DNA from: Roseibium aggregatum
GTDB taxonomy: Bacteria; Pseudomonadota; Alphaproteobacteria; Rhizobiales; Stappiaceae
Direction: 5' to 3'
DNA: 64,000 bases
Assembly (NCBI RefSeq): GCF_014692675.1
Contig: NZ_JABFCZ010000021.1
Coordinates: forward strand, 1-64,000
The stretch's first letter is position 1, and every line of letters starts with the position of its first letter. Shown here piece after piece: positions 1 to 7,571 of the stretch. A program made the translations under genes and the position numbers. Below the pieces are notes generated by a model that had not been told where the DNA came from, searched no databases, and worked only from the letters and a program-made list of their open reading frames with translations.

Positions 1-51
1 CAGGCTGCACACGTTCTTGCCAAGATCAATTCCAAGTACAAAAATCGACAT
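1..51 (-). mobile_element. IS110-family transposase, N-terminal fragment (runs off the left edge)
   Basis: Reading leftward from an ATG at 51, the 17 visible codons give MSIFVLGIDLGKNVCSL. This is the typical opening of IS110-family transposases, with the first Asp of the DEDD RuvC-like catalytic domain in GIDLGK. Only the first 17 residues lie in the window, so completeness, element ends and activity cannot be judged. The next genes rightward (nucleotidyltransferase, SUFU, HEPN-like) are accessory in character, which fits a mobile-element-associated patch. The family call rests on this short motif only. Confidence 0.68.
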
Positions 52-126
52 CGGTCCGTTCCTCTCTACCTCAAATACAGAGCAATCCTATCGGATCGCT
101 CCGGAGAGGGGCGGGCCATCCCATAA

Positions 127-921
127 TCACACCTCGGGCGCCAGCTCCCGCGACCAGTGGCGCCAGAATTCGTCTACGATGGGCCCGCGATCGGACGCGG
201 AGGGTACGGCAGAACTCCAGGGTTCCAGACGCTGAAACGTGGAGAAGAGGAAATCCGCCAAGACCGGATCCAGAAGACCGGTGCCGATTTCCCCGGTTTG
301 CGCCTTCAACCGGAGCAGCTCGTCGATTTTTTCCGAGACACGCTCCGGAATATCCGCCGCCGCCCGCAATTCATGAAAATTCATCGGAGCGACGGATGCA
401 TCCGGATTTGCTTCCAGCCAGAGAATGGCCATGAGCGGCCGGAGTGCATAGAGAACCTTCTTGAGGGCAACCGGTTCGGTCGGAGGGATGAACCGTTTCA
501 TCTGGTTCTGCGCCAGATGATAGTAATGCTTGCCGATCAGTCCGCGATCACACACTTCGGCTGCCAGCTCCAGCGCGGCGTTTCGAAAGGCCCCGTCCTC
601 CTGATAGGCAAAGGTCGACCTGAGCCATTCGACAATCACCGCATTGCCGGCAAGCATCAGCCGCAGAGCCTTGGAAAGTTCCCAACCGTTGATGTCGAAG
701 ACTTCGGTCAGCGGTTCCTCGATGACATCCCGCTGCGGGAAAAGCGTAAAAGTTTCGGCAAGCGGCCGGACATAGACAAACCGGCAATCGTAGTCGCTGT
801 CCGGAGACGGAAATCCCCAGGCCCGGCTGCCGCTTTCGATGGCAAGCGGAATGGCAATCCGCTCCTGCGCTTCCAGCGCCTTCAATCGGGACCGGATTTC
901 AGCAACAATCGTCTCGTCCAT
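127..921 (-). CDS. RlaP/YcgL-like nucleotidyltransferase (DNA polymerase beta superfamily)
   Basis: A 264-residue protein of the COG3541/PF10127 type. Residues 31-45 carry the nucleotidyltransferase fold signature: Gly-Ser at 31-32 followed by an Asp-x-Asp metal-binding pair at 43 and 45 in the context SPDSDYD. The C-terminal two thirds look alpha-helical. The family was named for genes next to RNA ligases and is thought to act in RNA repair or RNA end modification; its substrate is not established. There is no RNA ligase here. The neighbours are an IS110 transposase start (75 bases downstream) and a SUFU-domain gene 34 bases upstream on the same strand, so co-transcription with SUFU is likely. 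It could also act as the nucleotidyltransferase half of an MNT/HEPN-like pair with the HEPN-like gene at 2154; that is inference. Confidence 0.82.
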   Translation of the reverse strand: MDETIVAEIRSRLKALEAQERIAIPLAIESGSRAWGFPSPDSDYDCRFVYVRPLAETFTLFPQRDVIEEPLTEVFDINGWELSKALRLMLAGNAVIVEWLRSTFAYQEDGAFRNAALELAAEVCDRGLIGKHYYHLAQNQMKRFIPPTEPVALKKVLYALRPLMAILWLEANPDASVAPMNFHELRAAADIPERVSEKIDELLRLKAQTGEIGTGLLDPVLADFLFSTFQRLEPWSSAVPSASDRGPIVDEFWRHWSRELAPEV

Positions 922-955
922 GGGAACCTGATGGTGAGAAACCTTTTGGAGCGCC

Positions 956-1813
956 TTATTTTTTGGTCAATCCGCGAAGAAAGTCCAAAACCTTATTCGT
1001 CCGGACAACGCTCGGACGGGAAATATCAAGCAGCTCGTTTACGCCGGCACGATCGAAGGCATCGGTCAAGACGTCAGTTCCCTGCTGCAACTTGACGTCT
1101 CTTTCGTCATCGTAAAGGAACACCACGCTCAGGAACGTAAGGTCGCGGCCGTTCTTCAGCTTCATGTTGATTTGCTCCGGCCGCCAATGCACCGGCACCA
1201 GAATGAGCGCGTTCGAAAGCTTCGTATTGCTGGAATAGGGTTCGGCGGGATCGCCATTCGGAAAGGAATGGCCGTACCAGATCCAACTTCCGTACTCGTG
1301 CGGAAACCTGGCCAGCCACTGCAGCATTTCGACGGGCCAGAATTTTTGCTGGTCCTCGACCACATCAGCTGCAACCAAACCCTTCTCATCGGCAACAAAC
1401 CAATCCTCGGGAAGCAGCAGGACGAGTTCGGCAAGTTCCACCCCTTCCGGATCCTCCAGGCCGTCCGGAACCGTCATCGGCAGGTCGCTCATCCCGCTCG
1501 TCACCAATGTCCACCATTCCTGTCCCGGCCGCGGCGGAAAATACAGGACATCGATGTGGACCTTGTCGGAGTCCGTTTCGTGGAAAACGCCCGTGTTCTC
1601 GCCGAGAAAGCCTTCCAGGAAATCCGTGATCTCGTCCAGGTTCCTGCCTTCTCCTTCAGGCGCGCGAAACTCGTATTCGTGACCTTCGTACCGATGGATT
1701 CTCGATCCGCCGGGCGTGATCTCATCCTCGGACATCGCCCCTCCCGCGCTCATGATCGAAAAAAACACTCCCAGAAGGCCGAAGGCCATTCCCTGGAAAC
1801 AACGATGCATCAT
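956..1813 (-). CDS. Suppressor-of-fused (SUFU) domain protein, possibly exported
   Basis: A 285-residue protein whose body (about residues 40-270) resembles the bacterial SUFU family (PF05076): a stretch around GMSDLPMTVPDG, then the AELVLLLPEDW strand, then WPVEMLQWLARFP and a histidine/tryptophan-rich centre. Bacterial SUFU proteins are often immunity proteins of polymorphic toxin systems, but none of the neighbours is a recognisable toxin. The start is ambiguous. From 1813 the protein opens with a signal-peptide-like segment (hydrophobic residues 9-26). An ATG at 1735 (MSEDE) has a strong GGAGG-type ribosome site a few bases upstream and would give a cytoplasmic 259-residue protein, as is usual for the family. 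The gene is 34 bases upstream of the nucleotidyltransferase gene and probably shares its transcript. Confidence 0.75.
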   Translation of the reverse strand: MMHRCFQGMAFGLLGVFFSIMSAGGAMSEDEITPGGSRIHRYEGHEYEFRAPEGEGRNLDEITDFLEGFLGENTGVFHETDSDKVHIDVLYFPPRPGQEWWTLVTSGMSDLPMTVPDGLEDPEGVELAELVLLLPEDWFVADEKGLVAADVVEDQQKFWPVEMLQWLARFPHEYGSWIWYGHSFPNGDPAEPYSSNTKLSNALILVPVHWRPEQINMKLKNGRDLTFLSVVFLYDDERDVKLQQGTDVLTDAFDRAGVNELLDISRPSVVRTNKVLDFLRGLTKK

Positions 1814-2153
1814 GAGGCGCCACTCTATTTCCAGTATCAGAAAATCAAATCACTCGTTTTGGGAACAATGGCTTACCACGCCCCATCATGCAATTTCGAA
1901 GTTCGGAAGATCTGGAGGCAGCAGGTTCGGAGGTGGCAGACGCCGCCCACCGAAGCCGGAATGTCAGTATGAGACAGGACGCGAAAGCAGAGGGCGTTCC
2001 GCCGGTCATTTCGGCCGTGACCTCCATCAGAACCTTGATACCGGGCGGCACCAGCGCTTCACCGTAAAAGGCGTTCGACTTTTAGAAATCAAACCGCGAA
2101 ACCGTTGTGATCGAGAATGCCCATCACCATTGTTCCTCGGGATCGGTTAGACT
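1814..2153. other. 340-base non-coding spacer in the accessory patch
   Basis: No gene is supported here. A minus-strand open stretch (about 1845-2080) begins plausibly (LVPPGIKVLMEVTAEMTGG) but soon turns into Ser/Arg/Ala-rich sequence without protein character. It has no good start or ribosome site and is closed upstream by TAA. It may be the remains of a decayed gene. No repeat or strong terminator was seen. It separates the SUFU and HEPN-like genes, which lie on the same strand. Confidence 0.5.
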
Positions 2154-2915
2154 CTATGATGCAATTCCTACTTCTTCTATTCTCGCATCGACAATGCGCA
2201 GCAAAAGATTTGCCAACATAATAATTTCGAACGCTTCGGCAGGGTTATCCAATTCAATATCTTTATGAGAATGAGGATTCTTGAAAGAGCCGATTGCTCC
2301 TGCGAATAGGTGCGCCCGCATTTCCCGTTCAGCTTCTTCCATGGTTAGATCGGTCAGCGGGCCTGCAGTTTTGTCAAATGCTTTCCGCATTAGTGGAACA
2401 CCGATCATGTCAGTAAGCCCGGACGCCTCCCGCACTGCAACTTCTACAGCCTTCATTGCTTGAAATACCGCAGTATCGTACTCGCCGCGCATGAAGGACA
2501 TCCAAACAGAATTTGCTATGCGTCTATTCAGTGTCTCTTTTGAAAGCCCGCGAGCAATACTATAATTTTTAAACTCTTCAGGGTTTTCGAACCTATGGGC
2601 TCTGCGACTTAGCACTCGCCATCCATTCTGGCCATTTATGCCAGGCACTGGCACAATGAGCGCTTGAGCTTCCAACCATGCCCAAGCCTCAGAAATAGCT
2701 AAATTAATGTCTTCTTCAAAAGCTCTATCATATTTCGGATGAGCCGCAGTTCCGTTACCCCACACCTCACCAGCCAAATTGTATGGGTGAAATTTCTCTC
2801 TCCCTTTCGCTTCACGCAATAGGAACAGCATTATTGAAGCTAATTCTTCTGGCTCTAAGGAAATTAGAACTTCGGGATCAGGAACCGTTTTTGGAAGTTG
2901 CCACATCAAGGACAT
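2154..2915 (-). CDS. TIGR02391 / Hypoth_Ymh family protein (HEPN-like C-terminus)
   Basis: A 253-residue cytosolic protein. The N-terminal 110 residues look like a winged-helix-type module. The C-terminal half (about 130-245) matches the Ymh family (PF09509), whose helical core is HEPN-like. Lys-Asn-Pro-His-Ser-His at 212-217 occupies the place of the HEPN R-x4-H RNase motif, with Lys for Arg; I recall the same Lys in other members, so activity cannot be ruled out. The family is common in defence islands and plasmids, but its biochemical role is undefined. The gene is visibly AT-richer than the flanking core genes, which suggests transfer. ATG 2915 has GAGG almost touching it, while ATG 2906 places the same site about 10 bases away and may be the real start. 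It lies just past the sdhB terminator and therefore needs its own promoter. Confidence 0.8.
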   Translation of the reverse strand: MSLMWQLPKTVPDPEVLISLEPEELASIMLFLLREAKGREKFHPYNLAGEVWGNGTAAHPKYDRAFEEDINLAISEAWAWLEAQALIVPVPGINGQNGWRVLSRRAHRFENPEEFKNYSIARGLSKETLNRRIANSVWMSFMRGEYDTAVFQAMKAVEVAVREASGLTDMIGVPLMRKAFDKTAGPLTDLTMEEAEREMRAHLFAGAIGSFKNPHSHKDIELDNPAEAFEIIMLANLLLRIVDARIEEVGIAS

Positions 2916-2948
2916 ACCTCGGTTAGCTTATGTCTAGCATCAAACATA

Positions 2949-2973
2949 ACAAAAAAGCCGCCCGGAGGCGGCC
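2949..2973 (-). terminator. Rho-independent terminator of the sdh operon
   Basis: On the minus strand a 6-bp GC stem (GCCGCC at 2957-2962 with GGCGGC at 2967-2972, loop 2963-2966) is followed directly by six T residues (2951-2956). It lies 27 bases past the sdhB stop and ends the sdhC-D-A-fkbM-sdhB transcript before the HEPN-like gene. Confidence 0.85.
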
Positions 2974-2999
2974 TTCCTGAATGATATTCCTCGGCGCGA

Positions 3000-3782
3000 T
3001 CACACCCGCCGTTCGACCATCATCTTCTTGATCTCGGCAATCGCCTTGGCCGGGTTGAGACCCTTCGGGCAGGCTTGCGAGCAGTTCATGATGGTGTGGC
3101 AGCGGTAGAGCCGGAACGGGTCTTCCAGGTTGTCCAGGCGCTCGCCGGTGGCTTCGTCGCGGCTGTCGATCAGCCAGCGGTAGGCCTGTAAGAGGATGGC
3201 CGGGCCGAGGTAGCGGTCGCCGTTCCACCAGTAGCTCGGGCACGAGGTCGAGCAGCAGGCGCAGAGGATGCACTCGTAGAGGCCGTCCAGCTTGGTCCGG
3301 TCGTCGTGGGACTGAAGCCATTCCTTTTCCGGCGCCGGAGACACGGTCTGAAGCCAGGGCTCGATGGAGCGGTGCTGGGCGTAGAACTGGGTCATGTCCG
3401 GCACGAGGTCCTTGACCACCGGCATGTGCGGCAAGGGATAGATCTTGACCACGTCGCCGGCGACCTCGTCCATGCCCTTGGTGCAGGCGAGCGTGTTGGT
3501 GCCGTCGATGTTCATGGCGCAGGAGCCGCAGATGCCTTCGCGGCAGGAGCGGCGGAAGGTCAGCGTCGGGTCGATCTTGTTCTTGATGTAGATGAGCCCG
3601 TCGAGCACCATCGGACCGCAGTCGTCGGTGTCTATGAAGTAGGTGTCAACGCGCGGGTTCCGGCCATCGTCCGGGTTCCAGCGGTAGATCCGGTATTCGC
3701 GCAGGTTGGTCGCGCCGGCCGGCTTGTCCCATACCTTGCCTGCCGTCACCTGGGAGTTCCGGGGAAGCGTCAGCTGAACCAT
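3000..3782 (-). CDS. sdhB: Succinate dehydrogenase iron-sulfur subunit
   Basis: A 260-residue SdhB, full length for the alphaproteobacterial type. It passes electrons from the FAD of SdhA to ubiquinone bound at SdhC/SdhD (complex II, cytoplasmic face of the inner membrane). The [2Fe-2S] ligands are Cys80, 85, 88 and 100. The C-terminal ferredoxin domain carries Cys171, 174, 177, 181, 228, 234 and 238 for the [4Fe-4S] and [3Fe-4S] clusters. The ATG at 3782 has GGAG about 9 bases upstream. It is the last gene of the operon and is separated from sdhA by an inserted FkbM methyltransferase gene, 59 bases upstream, which is unusual. A strong terminator follows. Confidence 0.97.
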   Translation of the reverse strand: MVQLTLPRNSQVTAGKVWDKPAGATNLREYRIYRWNPDDGRNPRVDTYFIDTDDCGPMVLDGLIYIKNKIDPTLTFRRSCREGICGSCAMNIDGTNTLACTKGMDEVAGDVVKIYPLPHMPVVKDLVPDMTQFYAQHRSIEPWLQTVSPAPEKEWLQSHDDRTKLDGLYECILCACCSTSCPSYWWNGDRYLGPAILLQAYRWLIDSRDEATGERLDNLEDPFRLYRCHTIMNCSQACPKGLNPAKAIAEIKKMMVERRV

Positions 3783-3841
3783 TTTTCATCGCTCCGCGTT
3801 TGGGCCCGCTTTATCGCGTCCGGGCCACATCTGTGCGGCGT

Positions 3842-4687
3842 TCAGGCGGGAAGCTCGAACACCGTGTTGTCATTCGTTACGCCGGCGGCGCGGTAGCCGA
3901 GGGTTTCCAATTCGGAAACACAGTCCTCGGCCCAATGCGGCCGGCAATTCGTTTCAAGCATGATGACCCGCGGCCAGGCGGACCGATCCGTATTGCGCAA
4001 AAAGGGAAGGACCACCCGGTCCTCGAAGCCTTCCACATCGACCTTGAGCACATCGACCTTGTCGAGACCTTGCTCGGCCAGCACATCCGCCAGCGGACGC
4101 ACCGCCACTTCCTTCGGGGACCAGTCGCCGGCCCATTCGCCGGTGGTCAGGTCTTCCACAAGGGTGGCAAAGCCGCAGTTGGAGGGCTCCAGCCAGAGCG
4201 ACAGGGTGCCTTCGGTTTCGCCGATGGCGACCCCGGCAAGCTTCACCTGATCCAGGCCGTTGGCCTTGATGTTGAAGGCGAGCTTCCGTGCCGTTTCCGG
4301 GTTGGCCTCGACTGCCAGCACCTGCGCGCCGCGGCTTGCGGCGAACAGCGTGTAGCTGCCGATGTTGGCGCCCACATCCACAAACGTGATGCCCGGCATC
4401 AGGTAAGGGCGCAGCAGCTTGTGCTCGTCCTTTTCCGGCAGCCGGCCCTTGGCCAGGATCTTGCGGTCGTCGTAGTTCTGGCCCGGATAGATCCGGAACT
4501 TCAGGCCATCGGCCTCGGTGTCGTAGGGTCCGGTGAACAGACGCGCCACCAGGGCACGGATCCGCTTGCGCAGGGACGCCGACAGATCGTGACGATCCGC
4601 CAGCTTCCAGGCGTAGCGGACGAGCCCTTCGGCCTTGTAGGTGCCGAAGGGGCTTTCCGTATCCATGATGGCAGCCGATGCGCTCAC
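3842..4687 (-). CDS. FkbM-family SAM-dependent methyltransferase inserted between sdhA and sdhB
   Basis: A 281-residue class I methyltransferase of the FkbM family (PF05050). The SAM-binding motif I is VDVGANIG at 103-110, the acidic ribose-binding residue is Glu127, and the family's Lys-Val-Asp-Val-Glu-Gly-Phe-Glu motif is at 215-222. FkbM enzymes usually O-methylate sugars or secondary metabolites; the substrate here is unknown. The GTG start at 4687 lies 15 bases after the sdhA stop, and the AGGAG beside that stop overlaps it, so translation is probably coupled to sdhA. No membrane segment or signal peptide is seen. Codon use looks like that of its neighbours, so the insertion is not recent. 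An internal Met8 is an alternative start. A role in complex II biogenesis is possible but not shown by sequence. Confidence 0.9.
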   Translation of the reverse strand: MSASAAIMDTESPFGTYKAEGLVRYAWKLADRHDLSASLRKRIRALVARLFTGPYDTEADGLKFRIYPGQNYDDRKILAKGRLPEKDEHKLLRPYLMPGITFVDVGANIGSYTLFAASRGAQVLAVEANPETARKLAFNIKANGLDQVKLAGVAIGETEGTLSLWLEPSNCGFATLVEDLTTGEWAGDWSPKEVAVRPLADVLAEQGLDKVDVLKVDVEGFEDRVVLPFLRNTDRSAWPRVIMLETNCRPHWAEDCVSELETLGYRAAGVTNDNTVFELPA

Positions 4688-4702
4688 GGGACCTGCCGCT
4701 CC

Positions 4703-6529
4703 TTAGTAGACGCGCGCCTTTGGCGCGATCTTCTTCGGGTCGATGCCGCCGTCCTCAGGCTTGGTCAGCGGTTCGGTGACCACCGGACGGTACTCCAGCT
4801 TGACGTCGCCGGCCTCGCTCACGCGGGCGAGCGTGTGCTTGCGCCAGTTCTCGTCGTCGCGGCCGGCGAACGGACCGTCCTTGAAGTCCTCGCGGGCATG
4901 GGCGCCACGGCTTTCCTTGCGGGCTTCCGCGCCGAACACCGTGGTGATGGCGTTGGCCATCAGGTTTTCCAGCTCCAGCGTTTCCACCAGATCGGAGTTC
5001 CAGATCATCGACCGGTCGGTGACCTTGATGTCCTTCAGCTCGCCCCAGATTTCCGTCAGGCGCTTGCAGCCCTGCTCCAGGCTTTCCTGGGTGCGGAAGA
5101 CGGCAGCGTCTTCCTGCATGGCGCGCTGCATCTTTTCGCGCAGGTCGGCGGTCGGGATCGTGCCGTTGGCGTTCCGGAGCCGCTCGAAGCGTTCCATGAT
5201 CTTTTCGCAGGAGGCTTCGTTCGGCGTCGGCACGGCCGCCTTCCGGTCGATCACCTGGCCGGCACGAATGGCGGCGGCACGGCCGAACACCACAAGGTCG
5301 GTCAGCGAGTTGGAGCCGAGGCGGTTGGCGCCGTGCACCGAGGCGCAGGCGGCTTCGCCGACGGCCATCAGACCCGGCTGGATGCGGTCGGGATTGTCGG
5401 CGTCCGCGTTCAGCACTTCGCCCCAGTAGTTGGTCGGAATGCCGCCCATGTTGTAGTGGACCGTCGGCAGGACCGGGATCGGCTCCTTGGTCAGGTCGAC
5501 ACCGGCAAAGATCTTGGCCGATTCGGAAATGCCCGGGAGACGCTCCGCCAGCAGGGCCGGATCCAGGTGATCCAGATGCAGGAAGATGTGATCCTTCTTC
5601 GGGCCGACGCCGCGGCCTTCGCGGATCTCGATGGTCATGCAGCGGGAAACCACGTCGCGGGACGCCAGGTCCTTCGCCGACGGTGCATAGCGCTCCATGA
5701 AGCGCTCGCCTTCGGAGTTGGTCAGGTAACCGCCCTCGCCGCGCGCGCCTTCGGTGATCAGGCAGCCGGCGCCGTAGATGCCGGTCGGGTGGAACTGCAC
5801 GAATTCCATGTCCTGCAGCGGCAGGCCCGCACGGGCAACCATGCCGCCGCCGTCGCCGGTGCAGGTATGGGCCGAGGTACAGGAGAAATAGGACCGGCCG
5901 TAACCGCCGGTCGCAAGCACGACCATCTTGGCGGAGAAGCGGTGGATGGTGCCGTCGTCCAGGTTCCAGGCGATCACGCCCTGGCAGACGCCGTCGTCCG
6001 ACATGATCAGGTCGAGCGCGAAATACTCGATGAAGAATTCCGCATTGTTGCGCAGCGACTGGCCGTAGAGCGTGTGCAGGATGGCGTGGCCGGTCCGGTC
6101 CGCGGCCGCGCAGGTGCGCTGCACGGGGGGGCCGTCGCCGAAGTTCTGCATGTGGCCGCCGAACGGGCGCTGGTAGATCTTGCCTTCCTCGTTGCGCGAG
6201 AAGGGCACGCCGTAGTGTTCCAGCTCGATGACGGCGGCAGGTGCCTCGCGGGCGAGGTATTCCATGGCGTCGGTATCGCCGAGCCAGTCGGAGCCCTTCA
6301 CCGTGTCATACATGTGCCACTGCCAGCTGTCCGGCGTCATGTTGACCAGAGAGGCGGCGATGCCGCCCTGTGCGGCAACGGTGTGGGAGCGGGTCGGGAA
6401 GACCTTGCTGATACAGGCGGTGCGCAGCCCCTGTTCGGCCATGCCGAGGGTCGCACGCAGGCCAGCGCCGCCGGCACCGACCACGACCACGTCGTAGCTG
6501 TGGTCGACGAATTCATATGTGTTGGCCAT
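4703..6529 (-). CDS. sdhA: Succinate dehydrogenase flavoprotein subunit
   Basis: A 608-residue SdhA oxidising succinate to fumarate on covalently bound FAD. It shows the N-terminal dinucleotide-binding motif VVVGAGGAG, the flavinylated-histidine context SHTVAAQGG, and the substrate-site segment [11 protein letters not shown] near the middle. The C-terminal helical domain ends in a basic segment ([10 protein letters not shown]). I placed the start at the ATG at 6529 (MANTYEF). An upstream in-frame extension to 6595 would overlap sdhD and lacks family similarity. It is the third gene of the sdhCDA operon, with 5 bases between the sdhD stop and this start. Confidence 0.97.
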   Translation of the reverse strand: MANTYEFVDHSYDVVVVGAGGAGLRATLGMAEQGLRTACISKVFPTRSHTVAAQGGIAASLVNMTPDSWQWHMYDTVKGSDWLGDTDAMEYLAREAPAAVIELEHYGVPFSRNEEGKIYQRPFGGHMQNFGDGPPVQRTCAAADRTGHAILHTLYGQSLRNNAEFFIEYFALDLIMSDDGVCQGVIAWNLDDGTIHRFSAKMVVLATGGYGRSYFSCTSAHTCTGDGGGMVARAGLPLQDMEFVQFHPTGIYGAGCLITEGARGEGGYLTNSEGERFMERYAPSAKDLASRDVVSRCMTIEIREGRGVGPKKDHIFLHLDHLDPALLAERLPGISESAKIFAGVDLTKEPIPVLPTVHYNMGGIPTNYWGEVLNADADNPDRIQPGLMAVGEAACASVHGANRLGSNSLTDLVVFGRAAAIRAGQVIDRKAAVPTPNEASCEKIMERFERLRNANGTIPTADLREKMQRAMQEDAAVFRTQESLEQGCKRLTEIWGELKDIKVTDRSMIWNSDLVETLELENLMANAITTVFGAEARKESRGAHAREDFKDGPFAGRDDENWRKHTLARVSEAGDVKLEYRPVVTEPLTKPEDGGIDPKKIAPKARVY

Positions 6530-6534
6530 CAGGG

Positions 6535-6918
6535 TCAGCCTCCAAAGCCGATTTTCAGCACGGCAAAGATGCAGCCGAGGCCGATGAATGTACAAAAGAA
6601 CGTGTTCGCCATGAGGGACAGGACCTTCAGGCCCTCGCCGTGGACATAGTCCTCGATGATGACCTGCATGCCGAGCTTCATGTGATAGACGCCAGACAGG
6701 ATCACCAGGAGAAGGACGATCGAGACGATCGGGTTCTTCAGGCTGGAAATGACGTCCGCATGGGAAGAGCCCTGCAGGGCGATCACGAGAATGACGAAGA
6801 AGGAGATCAGGAACACGTTGGCGAAGGCCGTAAGACGCTGTTTCCAGAAATGATCGGTGCCTTCCTTGGCGGAGCCGAGGCCGCGAACCTTGCCAAGAGG
6901 GGTGCGCATATCAGTCAT
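6535..6918 (-). CDS. sdhD: Succinate dehydrogenase membrane anchor subunit SdhD
   Basis: A 127-residue protein with three hydrophobic helices (about residues 30-50, 60-80 and 98-120), which fits SdhD. The histidine in [16 protein letters not shown] lies in the second helix region expected to ligate heme b, and the Asp-Tyr pair after it is the conserved quinone-site segment. With SdhC it anchors SdhAB and forms the ubiquinone site. The ATG at 6918 (MTDMRTPLG) is chosen because a longer reading would overlap sdhC. It is 11 bases downstream of sdhC and 5 bases upstream of sdhA. Confidence 0.93.
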   Translation of the reverse strand: MTDMRTPLGKVRGLGSAKEGTDHFWKQRLTAFANVFLISFFVILVIALQGSSHADVISSLKNPIVSIVLLLVILSGVYHMKLGMQVIIEDYVHGEGLKVLSLMANTFFCTFIGLGCIFAVLKIGFGG

Positions 6919-6929
6919 TGTCTTCTCCC

Positions 6930-7328
6930 TCAGCGAACCGCGTAACCGATGATCCAGAGCACGATCGTGAGCGTGACCGAGCCGATGATCGTGGCGCGCG
7001 CCAGCCATTCGCGGGCCTCGCGGCCGAAACCCGCGCCCATGTCCCAGATGAAGTGGCGCAGGCCGCCGAGCATGTGGTGCACGAGGGCCCAGGTGAAGCC
7101 GAAGAGGATCAGCCGGCCGATGAACGAGCCGTAGATCCCGTTGACGAAATCGAAATAGTCCGGACCGGCCGCAGCGGCGATCAGCCACCAGGCGAGCAGG
7201 ATCGTTCCGAAATAGAGGGCTGCGCCGGTGATGCGGTGCAGGATCGACATGACCATCGTCAGGATCGGCTTGTAGATCTGAAGATGGGGCGACAAGGGGC
7301 GGTTGCCCCGCAGGTCGGCATTCGACAT
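6930..7328 (-). CDS. sdhC: Succinate dehydrogenase cytochrome b556 subunit
   Basis: A 132-residue SdhC, first gene of the operon. It begins with the family signature [12 protein letters not shown] (residues 10-21), followed by SILHRITG and three transmembrane helices. The histidine in [11 protein letters not shown] is the expected heme b ligand. Together with SdhD it binds heme and ubiquinone in complex II. Upstream (7351-7429) are a candidate sigma-70 promoter and a conspicuous palindrome, so this is where operon transcription is probably controlled. Confidence 0.95.
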   Translation of the reverse strand: MSNADLRGNRPLSPHLQIYKPILTMVMSILHRITGAALYFGTILLAWWLIAAAAGPDYFDFVNGIYGSFIGRLILFGFTWALVHHMLGGLRHFIWDMGAGFGREAREWLARATIIGSVTLTIVLWIIGYAVR

Positions 7329-7352
7329 GGAACTTCTCTCCCGTACGACGCC

Positions 7353-7378
7353 TGCTTACGTTTACGTTAGCGTAAGCA
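7353..7378 (-). promoter_or_regulatory. Palindromic candidate operator upstream of sdhC (LiuR/MerR-like)
   Basis: TGCTTACG at 7353-7360 is mirrored by CGTAAGCA at 7371-7378, and the centre adds further ACGT steps. The pattern resembles the TTTACGTTAACGTAAA type of site bound by LiuR, the MerR-family regulator of branched-chain amino acid catabolism in proteobacteria. It is 25-50 bases upstream of the sdhC start, downstream of the candidate promoter at 7401-7429, where a bound protein would repress. Regulator identity is inference. Confidence 0.45.
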
Positions 7379-7400
7379 ATTCAAGGCGTTGTCCAAATGC

Positions 7401-7429
7401 GTTCTAGCGCCAAGATATCGTCCCGTCAA
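7401..7429 (-). promoter_or_regulatory. Candidate sigma-70 promoter of the sdh operon
   Basis: On the minus strand TTGACG (7429-7424) is followed after exactly 17 bases by TAGAAC (7406-7401). The -35 box is near consensus and the -10 box moderate. It would start transcription about 65 bases upstream of sdhC, with the palindrome at 7353-7378 in the untranslated leader. Confidence 0.4.
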
Positions 7430-7491
7430 AGCATCCAATGGATGAATTTGAATTGTTTTTGACAGCCGCGCTTCAAAACTTCACGCGATAC

Positions 7492-7526
7492 AAACTTCCG
7501 GGCAAACTTCCAGGCAACTTCAGGGT
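7492..7526. repeat. Short imperfect tandem 12-mers between glsA and the sdh promoter
   Basis: AAACTTCCGGGC (7492-7503) is followed directly by AAACTTCCAGGC (7504-7515) and a third, decayed unit beginning AACTTCAGGG. A further TTCCGG occurs near 7531. The function is unknown. It lies in the 243-base non-coding interval between the glsA stop and sdhC. Confidence 0.5.
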
Positions 7527-7571
7527 ACGCTTCCGGACACGTAAAAGCGTTGCACAGAACGAAGGTAGTGC

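Noticed and set aside
1845..2080. A minus-strand open stretch with a plausible beginning (LVPPGIKVLMEV)
   Set aside because: Loses protein character after about 35 residues and lacks a start; recorded as a possible gene remnant only.
3800..6649. A 949-codon open frame on the plus strand opposite fkbM and sdhA
   Set aside because: High-GC antisense shadow of well-supported genes; no start signal, and composition rich in His/Gly/Val/Arg typical of reversed coding frames.
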